Below, in pieces: positions 1 to 4,289 of a DNA stretch of 8,508 nt. Below the pieces are notes generated by a model. It worked only from the letters and a program-made list of their open reading frames with translations, was not told where the DNA came from and made no database searches. Source of the DNA: CADCTM01 sp049671305 (GTDB lineage Bacteria; Cyanobacteriota; Cyanobacteriia; Cyanobacteriales; Coleofasciculaceae); the NCBI GenBank assembly GCA_049671305.1, contig JBATUR010000114.1, positions 1 to 8,508 on the forward strand. Direction: 5' to 3'. Numbering within the stretch: the first letter of the stretch is position 1; each line of letters opens with the position of its first letter. Both the position numbers and the translations under genes were made by a program.

Positions 1-1
1 T

Positions 2-523
2 TTAACCAATAATTTTATAAATTTGGCAGACTACACCACAGAATTGAGCGCCTTGGAAAATCAAAATCAAACAATTCAAGTAAATCTAGAAAACTATAAA
101 TATCGTTTAGATAATATCGAAAAAAAATATGCCCCCAGTGAGGTAGCTTTTCTCAAAATATTCAGCGAAAGTGAATTCTATGCTACGAAATATCAGCGAC
201 AAATTGCAGCAGATCACGCTAACCTAACTCCAGGCTTAACCGTACTGCAAAACCTCAATAGCACAATTCAAGGCATAATTGACTTAGAGCAAACCAAAAG
301 CGATCGCACTTTAAACACCACCATCGCCCTCGGAGGCATTGGACTTGCTACTAGTCAAGTCGCATCAGCCGTTATCCTCATCCAAGAAGTCCCTAAACCT
401 AACCCCGACGACTCTTTTTTAACCCTTTTTACCTACCAATTTATAGTCTTTTTCCTGAGTTTAGGCATTGGCGCAATTGCTACATATATTAGCTTCTACC
501 TTTTCCGCCGTCTTCGCCACTAA
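2..523 (+). CDS. Hypothetical membrane protein, coiled coil plus two C-terminal helices (5' partial)
   Basis: The reading frame is open from the left edge, so the gene almost certainly starts outside the window. The first start-like codon inside is a TTG at 23 with no Shine-Dalgarno sequence, and I do not accept it as the true start. Counting from that TTG, residues 5-95 are polar, rich in Glu, Gln, Asn and Lys, and look helical or coiled-coil. A hydrophobic segment follows at about 98-120 (starting near TLNTTIALGGIGLAT) and a second at about 137-161. A short loop with KPNPDD joins them, and the tail FRRLRH is positive, so both ends are probably cytoplasmic. I recognise no enzymatic motif. 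Two closing helices after a coiled coil resemble the general plan of CorA-like or scaffold membrane proteins, but I see no GMN signature, so function is unknown. It carries a HIP1 site at 300-307. The next gene starts 44 nt downstream on the same strand, so the two may be co-transcribed. Confidence 0.7.
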   Translation, partial: LTNNFINLADYTTELSALENQNQTIQVNLENYKYRLDNIEKKYAPSEVAFLKIFSESEFYATKYQRQIAADHANLTPGLTVLQNLNSTIQGIIDLEQTKSDRTLNTTIALGGIGLATSQVASAVILIQEVPKPNPDDSFLTLFTYQFIVFFLSLGIGAIATYISFYLFRRLRH

Positions 524-567
524 CCCTCAACTTATCTACGCCAATCTGCGATTCTAAATCCAGCCCA

Positions 568-1479
568 ATGGACTTACCCATAATCTACCATCCAGATTAC
601 GTCGCACCCATCCCTGAAGGACATCGCTTCCCCATGCCCAAATTTGGGCAACTTTACCAACTCCTCCTAACAGATAGCGTCGCCACCCCTCAACAATTCC
701 ACACACCCGAACCTCCACCCAAAAACTGGATAGAATTCGTCCATACTCCAGAATACGTCCAAGCATATTATGACGGCACACTCGACCCCAAAGCCCAAAG
801 ACGTATCGGCTTACCTTGGAGTCCCGCCTTAGTTAATCGTACCTGCACCGCCCTTGGTGGCACAATCCTCACCGCCCAACTTGCCCTCAAACATGGTTTA
901 GCTTGCAACACAGCAGGTGGTACTCATCATGCCTTTCCTAGCTACGGTTCAGGATTTTGTATCTTCAATGACTTAGCAATTGCTGCCCGTGTATTACAAC
1001 ACCTAAAACTAGTTAAAAAAATTTTAATCCTTGACCTCGATGTTCATCAAGGAGATGGTACAGCCTTTATTTTCCAAAATGACAGCAGCGTTTTCACCTT
1101 CTCAATGCACTGCGAAGTCAACTTTCCTGGCACAAAACAAATTAGCGACTTAGATGTAGCTTTGCCAGTTGGCATAGATGACGACGCTTACCTACAAACC
1201 CTAGCAAACTATTTGCCCGACTTACTAAGCCAAGTTAAGCCCGACTTGATTTTATATGATGCCGGAGTAGATCCTCACGCCAGCGATCGCTTAGGAAAAC
1301 TGTCCCTCACCGATACAGGCATATATCGACGCGAAATGCAAGTCCTGACCACTTGTGTATCCGCAGGCTATCCTGTTGCTAGCGTCATCGGTGGCGGCTA
1401 TGCTGATGACCTTAAAGCCCTAACTTATCGACATTCCCTACTCCACCGTGCCGCCAGTAACGTCTATCAGCGACTTTAA
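568..1479 (+). CDS. Histone deacetylase family protein (zinc-dependent deacetylase/amidohydrolase)
   Basis: A complete 303-residue protein of the arginase/deacetylase fold (AcuC / class II HDAC-like), of normal length for a bacterial single-domain member. The active site is intact: the His pair H120-H121 in GGTHHAFPS, zinc ligands D158 and H160 in ILDLDVHQGDGTA, the third zinc ligand D235 in YDAGVDPHASD, and the transition-state Tyr Y278 in GGGYADD. By family knowledge such enzymes hydrolyse acetyl-lysine, acetylpolyamines or related amides. Cyanobacteria lack histones, so the substrate may be acetylated proteins or a small amide; the sequence does not decide. There is no signal peptide, so it should act in the cytoplasm. 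The ATG at 568 gives the usual short lead-in (IIYHPDY) before the domain. I see no strong Shine-Dalgarno sequence, as is common in cyanobacteria. It lies 44 nt after the preceding membrane-protein gene, so a shared transcript is plausible. A HIP1 site (1283-1290) encodes the S-D-R of ASDRLG. Confidence 0.93.
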   Translation: MDLPIIYHPDYVAPIPEGHRFPMPKFGQLYQLLLTDSVATPQQFHTPEPPPKNWIEFVHTPEYVQAYYDGTLDPKAQRRIGLPWSPALVNRTCTALGGTILTAQLALKHGLACNTAGGTHHAFPSYGSGFCIFNDLAIAARVLQHLKLVKKILILDLDVHQGDGTAFIFQNDSSVFTFSMHCEVNFPGTKQISDLDVALPVGIDDDAYLQTLANYLPDLLSQVKPDLILYDAGVDPHASDRLGKLSLTDTGIYRREMQVLTTCVSAGYPVASVIGGGYADDLKALTYRHSLLHRAASNVYQRL

Positions 1480-1489
1480 TGCCAAACCA

Positions 1490-1525
1490 TTGACAGAGAT
1501 ATTTTTCTGCTCAGATCGATACATT
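1490..1525 (+). promoter_or_regulatory. Possible gshA promoter (perfect -35, poor -10)
   Basis: In the 101-nt gap between the deacetylase and gshA there is a perfect -35 hexamer TTGACA at 1490-1495. No good -10 lies at the usual 16-18 nt: CAGATC at 1512 is weak, and TACATT at 1520-1525 is 24 nt away. It may be an activator-dependent promoter or a chance hexamer. Confidence 0.25.
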
Positions 1526-1569
1526 TTTAGAAGTTTCCTGACTTATTCCTACATCTACTTAATTCAGCC

Positions 1570-1575
1570 AAGGAA
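1570..1575 (+). promoter_or_regulatory. Ribosome binding site of gshA
   Basis: AAGGAA lies 5 nt before the GTG at 1581. It supports GTG as the start; the protein then begins directly with the conserved LSKGFEIEMYTGTPQG N-terminus of the family. Confidence 0.6.
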
Positions 1576-1580
1576 AAACC

Positions 1581-2720
1581 GTGCAACTATCAAAAGGCTT
1601 TGAAATCGAAATGTACACCGGCACACCACAAGGAGATGTTGTCGGACTTTCTGACAAAATTGTTGCCTCCTTGGACGGGTTTGTGCGGGAGCCAGATAGC
1701 CGCAACGTAGAATATACAACGGCTCCCTTATGTTCTTATGATCGCTTATTGTGTGCCTTAGTACGTCCCCGGCAAAAACTACGCGACTACTTAAAAACAT
1801 TAGGCGACTATACCCTAATTCCTGGCAGCACCTTATCCCTAGAGTCTAGCGAAGCCTTCCACCGTTCTGATCCCAACAACCCTTACCACGACTATATCGA
1901 ACAAACTTACGGCACGAAAGTCGTAACTGCCAGTGTCCACATCAATATTGGCATTAGTGACCCAGAACTTCTGATGCGGGCAATTCGCTTGGTACGTCTG
2001 GAAGCGCCTCTATATCTTGCTCTCAGTGCAAGTTCCCCCTTCCTCAAAGGAGAACCAACAGGTTATCACTCCACTCGTTGGGGACTATTTCCCAAAACAC
2101 CGTCTCATGTGCCGTTATTTGAGAATCATGCTCATTTTATTCGCTGGACTCATGAGCAGTTAAAGCTGGGAACCATGCAAAATGTGCGTCATCTTTGGAC
2201 ATCGGTGCGTCCAAATGGCGACCGCCGCCCCTACAACCTCAACCGTTTGGAATTGAGGATATGTGACCTAGTTGCTGATCCGATCGCCTTGCTAGCGATT
2301 ACAGCTTTAATTGAGGCGCGAATTTGGCAGGTTATAGAAGACCCATACCTTGATCCTTTGGAACTTAGTACCCTATCTGCTGAAGAATTGGTGGCAATAA
2401 CTGATGCCAACGAAGCGGCAGCATCTAGATTAAGCTTGGATGCGACTTTGCGACATTGGCAAGATGGTAAAGAGATTCTGGCACGAGATTGGATTGAGGA
2501 TTTGTTGCAACAAGTTTTACCAACTGCCAAAAAGCATGGTTTTAGTTGCTTCCTTTCTGCTGTGAAGAAGCTGCTACGGGAGGGAAACACGGCTCAGAAA
2601 TGGTTGAGGTTGTATTCTGAGCATCCTGAGAGCCGCAGTATCATCAGGCAAGCCATTCAAGAGTTGATGGAACAGGAACTGGAATTGGAAGACCAATTAT
2701 GCCAGCTTTTGGCAGCTTGA
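1581..2720 (+). CDS. gshA: Glutamate-cysteine ligase, cyanobacterial type
   Basis: Catalyses the ATP-dependent joining of L-glutamate (gamma-carboxyl) to L-cysteine, the first step of glutathione synthesis, in the cytosol. The 379-residue length matches the cyanobacterial GshA family (TIGR02048 as I recall it), a relative of GCS2/YbdK ligases. Visible motifs in order: GFEIEMYTGTPQG at 6-18, with Glu residues likely for metal/ATP binding; a VHINIG strand at 119-124, corresponding to the VHVG motif of GCS2 enzymes; the substrate loop ALSASSPFLKG then TGYHSTRW at 147-167; and NRLELRICD at 221-229, corresponding to the LEVRVCD motif. The C-terminal 110 residues are helical and acidic. The start is GTG with AAGGAA 5 nt upstream. 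No gshB is visible nearby, so the second enzyme is encoded elsewhere. Transcription probably ends at the hairpin 13 nt after the stop. Unlike the other protein genes here it has no perfect HIP1 octamer; a near match is at about 2279. Confidence 0.93.
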   Translation: MQLSKGFEIEMYTGTPQGDVVGLSDKIVASLDGFVREPDSRNVEYTTAPLCSYDRLLCALVRPRQKLRDYLKTLGDYTLIPGSTLSLESSEAFHRSDPNNPYHDYIEQTYGTKVVTASVHINIGISDPELLMRAIRLVRLEAPLYLALSASSPFLKGEPTGYHSTRWGLFPKTPSHVPLFENHAHFIRWTHEQLKLGTMQNVRHLWTSVRPNGDRRPYNLNRLELRICDLVADPIALLAITALIEARIWQVIEDPYLDPLELSTLSAEELVAITDANEAAASRLSLDATLRHWQDGKEILARDWIEDLLQQVLPTAKKHGFSCFLSAVKKLLREGNTAQKWLRLYSEHPESRSIIRQAIQELMEQELELEDQLCQLLAA

Positions 2721-2732
2721 GGCTTTTTGAGC

Positions 2733-2768
2733 AGGGACAATGTGTTAAATGATTGTCCCTTTTTTCTT
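2733..2768 (+). terminator. Intrinsic terminator after gshA
   Basis: A perfect 9-bp stem, AGGGACAAT (2733-2741) with ATTGTCCCT (2752-2760), has a 10-nt loop and is followed directly by a T-rich tract (TTTTTCTTT). This is a canonical Rho-independent terminator, starting 13 nt after the gshA stop. Confidence 0.88.
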
Positions 2769-2804
2769 TCGGTGAAGTCTAATTTCACAACTTAAAATAT
2801 TTGG

Positions 2805-2832
2805 TTGATATTCTCTTGGCTAGACATATTAA
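2805..2832 (+). promoter_or_regulatory. Candidate trmL promoter
   Basis: TTGATA (2805-2810), a 16-nt spacer and TATTAA (2827-2832) form a plausible sigma70-type promoter about 90 nt before the trmL start. It lies after the gshA terminator, in an AT-rich gap of about 200 nt with no other gene. It rests on hexamer matches only. Confidence 0.35.
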
Positions 2833-2919
2833 AAATATCTATAGAACCTCTACCTTGAGAGAGAAATGTGCATTAGTTAAAAAAAACTTATCTTTGGGTA
2901 GGAGCTATCTGAGTATTTC

Positions 2920-3381
2920 ATGGTGAAGGTTGTCCTTATTAATCCACAAATTCCGCCAAATACTGGCAATATTGCCCGAACTTGCGCGGCTACAGGCACT
3001 GAGCTACATTTAGTTGGTCCCTTGGGTTTTGAAATTAGCGATCGCTATCTAAAACGAGCAGGACTCGATTATTGGCCCTACGTTAACCTTTATTATCATG
3101 ATTCACTTGATGCCTTTGTAGTTGTTCATCAGCAGCAAGGTGGTCGCTGGATCGGTTTCAGTGCTGCAGGAAAATGTAGTTATGTTAAGTTTCAGTTTCA
3201 AAGCAACGACTGGCTATTGTTTGGCAGCGAAACTCAAGGCTTGCCATCTCATCTCCTTGCTGCTTGTAGTGATACTGTCTATATTCCCATGACAGAGCCG
3301 GGGGTTCGGAGCCTAAATTTATCAGTTAGTGCGGCTGTCGGTTTATTTGAAGCGCGGCGTCAAACGGGTTGTTTGGAGTAA
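2920..3381 (+). CDS. trmL: tRNA (cytidine(34)-2'-O)-methyltransferase, SPOUT family
   Basis: A SAM-dependent SPOUT methyltransferase that, by family knowledge, 2'-O-methylates the wobble nucleotide (position 34) of tRNA-Leu isoacceptors, aiding decoding. The 153-residue length is typical of the minimal, single-domain TrmL. Three SPOUT motifs are visible: motif 1 at 8-20 (NPQIPPNTGNIAR, with the conserved N14 and R20); motif 2 at 99-109 (LLFGSETQGLP); and motif 3 at 122-140 (IPM...RSLNLSVSAAV). The last two form the trefoil knot that binds SAM. The ATG at 2920 puts LINPQIPPNTGN at the expected distance; a GTG immediately follows (2923). A GGTAGGAG stretch lies at 2897-2904, about 15 nt upstream, rather far for a Shine-Dalgarno sequence. 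The gene seems monocistronic, between the gshA terminator and a 908-nt gap. A HIP1 site is at 3038-3045. The close SPOUT relative TrmH/SpoU is less likely because of the size and the motif 3 spacing. Confidence 0.93.
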   Translation: MVKVVLINPQIPPNTGNIARTCAATGTELHLVGPLGFEISDRYLKRAGLDYWPYVNLYYHDSLDAFVVVHQQQGGRWIGFSAAGKCSYVKFQFQSNDWLLFGSETQGLPSHLLAACSDTVYIPMTEPGVRSLNLSVSAAVGLFEARRQTGCLE

Positions 3382-3412
3382 GTTACTTGCTTTGATTTAA
3401 AACTGTTTAGTG

Positions 3413-3463
3413 TCTGCCAAGCAACTATTATTACTAGCAAGCGATTAGAGTAGTTTGGGCAGA
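3413..3463 (+). terminator. Long imperfect hairpin after trmL, possible terminator
   Basis: TCTGCC (3413-3418) pairs with GGCAGA (3458-3463), and inside it AACTA (3423-3427) pairs with TAGTT (3451-3455). CTA/TAG near the tip extends the fold. It begins 32 nt after the trmL stop. The 3' flank (TATTTCTTAC) is only moderately T-rich, so termination is possible but not canonical. Confidence 0.4.
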
Positions 3464-3660
3464 TATTTCTTACATCTGAGTGATTGAACAATTAACCCCG
3501 GCTTAACTTAGGAATCACAGTATTTAACACTGTATTCATATATGTATATAAATATATTTAATCCCACTAAGAGAAAATTGAAATCGGTAGCTCAATCAAG
3601 TTTTTGCTAGCAGGCACTTAGTCTAGGTCACTACTCAAAAATAGGTTAAGCCGTGCTTTA

Positions 3661-3674
3661 GTAATCTAGAATAC
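3661..3674 (+). promoter_or_regulatory. NtcA-like site GTA-N8-TAC
   Basis: GTA (3661-3663), eight bases, TAC (3672-3674) matches the core NtcA consensus. A TAN3T box at the usual 20-24 nt downstream is not clear: TACAGT at 3686 is too near, and TATACA at 3705 is 30 nt away. A match is expected about 0.2 times by chance in a gap this size, so this is a weak call. Confidence 0.25.
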
Positions 3675-3971
3675 TGAAGTCATCATACAGTGATAAGAAA
3701 TTTGTATACACGGACCAAGAAAAAAAAACTATCTAACTAATATGTTTTTTTAATCGTGAACAAGTAAACCCAATAAGTCAGAAGAACCAAACTGTAAGGA
3801 TATTAGGCATTTGAACACTGGCGTCAACCAAGACAAAAGCAGCCAGATCGAGTTGAAAGAAGATAATTCAAGGCTTGTTATCTGTCTCTTCAATAGCGTA
3901 AAGTTTTGAGCTAATGAGCTATTAGATTGCTAAACTAAGCAGTTGCAGGGTGTTCTGAACTACTGCTAAGA

Positions 3972-4205
3972 AAAAAGCTTGCTTTTTGTTTGAGTCATTC
4001 GTCATCTTCCGGAGGGAAGCCTAACCAGTCAGTATGTTCTATCCAGAAACTAATAGCAGCATCAGTACCAATACATTAGGAGTCTTGCCGAAATATTGTT
4101 TTCTTCAGGCACCGGGCTATTGTCTGTTTAGGGTGAATCGTTATGTTGCTGCTAAGGCTAAAACTTTACCAATCAAGTCAACTTGTCAAAATTGAAAAGC
4201 AACTT
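3972..4205 (+). ncRNA. Candidate structured leader RNA, partial ydaO/yuaA (c-di-AMP) resemblance
   Basis: Seen: TTGCTTTT (3979-3986) is complementary to AAAAGCAA (4195-4202) and could close a domain of about 224 nt. Inside it, CCGGAGGGAAGCCTAA (from 4009) and TTTAGGGTGAATC (to 4139) sit opposite each other with CCTAA/TTAGG pairing. This resembles the GGAGGAACC ... GGGGUGAAUC pair of ydaO/yuaA leaders. Farther 3', ACCAATC then GTCAACT loosely recalls the CCCGAAUCCGUCAGCU block. Against it: the invariant CAGCUAAC and the CUCCG strand that should pair with GGAG are absent, and a 53-codon ORF overlaps. Known ydaO leaders often precede cell-wall hydrolase genes, which fits the context. I treat it as a divergent or spurious match. 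Confidence 0.25.
4034..4195 (+). CDS. Possible small protein, 53 aa, unknown function
   Basis: ATG at 4034 opens a 53-codon frame ending in TGA at 4193-4195. The protein starts MFYPETNSS and ends KSTCQN. It has three Cys, several Tyr and Phe, and a basic C-terminal half (RVNRYVAAKAKTLPIK). No signal peptide, membrane helix or known motif is evident. GGAGGG at 4011-4016 is about 17 nt upstream, too far for an ordinary Shine-Dalgarno sequence. An in-frame stop at 4022-4024 bars a longer N-terminus. A frame of this length arises by chance fairly often in a gap this size, and it competes with the RNA-element reading of the same stretch. Confidence 0.25.
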   Translation: MFYPETNSSISTNTLGVLPKYCFLQAPGYCLFRVNRYVAAKAKTLPIKSTCQN

Positions 4206-4212
4206 GTATAAA
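4183..4212 (+). promoter_or_regulatory. Candidate promoter upstream of the M23 gene
   Basis: TTGTCA (4183-4188), an 18-nt spacer and TATAAA (4207-4212) make a good sigma70-type match. The predicted start near 4219 would place the CRP-type palindrome at roughly +35 to +52, inside the transcribed leader. Confidence 0.45.
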
Positions 4213-4252
4213 TTAAAAAAGCAAGGTACTCTTGCCTAAGTATGCTTACTGT

Positions 4253-4270
4253 ATGTGATTGTGATCACAT
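4253..4270 (+). promoter_or_regulatory. CRP-type cAMP-receptor operator (ATGTGA-N6-TCACAT)
   Basis: A perfect 6+6 palindrome around a 6-nt spacer, with the TGTGA and TCACA half-sites recognised by bacterial CRP and by cyanobacterial homologues (SyCRP1 of Synechocystis, AnCrpA of Anabaena). It is centred at 4261.5, about 28 nt before the TTG at 4290 and about 88 nt before the TTG at 4350. It would block transcription from a promoter at 4183-4212, or activate an unidentified promoter downstream if translation starts at 4350. Confidence 0.65.
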
Positions 4271-4289
4271 CTTGAGGTGAGTTGCCTCA

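Larger units (their letters stand above)
3382..4289 (+). other. 908-bp gap without an established gene, upstream of the M23 gene
   Basis: No large ORF is seen on either strand. Contents, 5' to 3': a long imperfect hairpin at 3413-3463; an inverted repeat ACAGT/ACTGT flanked by GAAT/ATTC at 3512-3537; a very AT-rich tract at 3534-3562; an NtcA-like GTA-N8-TAC at 3661-3674; an A-tract/T-tract pair at 3722-3751; a small inverted repeat CTAAT-ATTAG at 3911-3925; a CUUG-capped hairpin at 3972-3987; a GGAG-loop hairpin at 4006-4019; a 53-codon ORF at 4034-4195; a sigma70-like promoter at 4183-4212; and a CRP-type palindrome at 4253-4270. The length and the density of small structures suggest a long regulated leader or an undescribed small RNA. 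Conservation in related genomes would decide this. Confidence 0.6.

Noticed and set aside
23..25. TTG as start of the first gene
   Set aside because: The frame is open to the left edge, and no Shine-Dalgarno precedes the codon.
2231..2590. 119-codon ORF on the - strand inside gshA
   Set aside because: It is antisense to a conserved gene, with no ribosome binding site or recognisable domain.
3722..3751. AAAAAAAC/GTTTTTTT hairpin as a terminator
   Set aside because: The stem is almost only A-T with a 14-nt loop and would be too weak. No gene ends just upstream.
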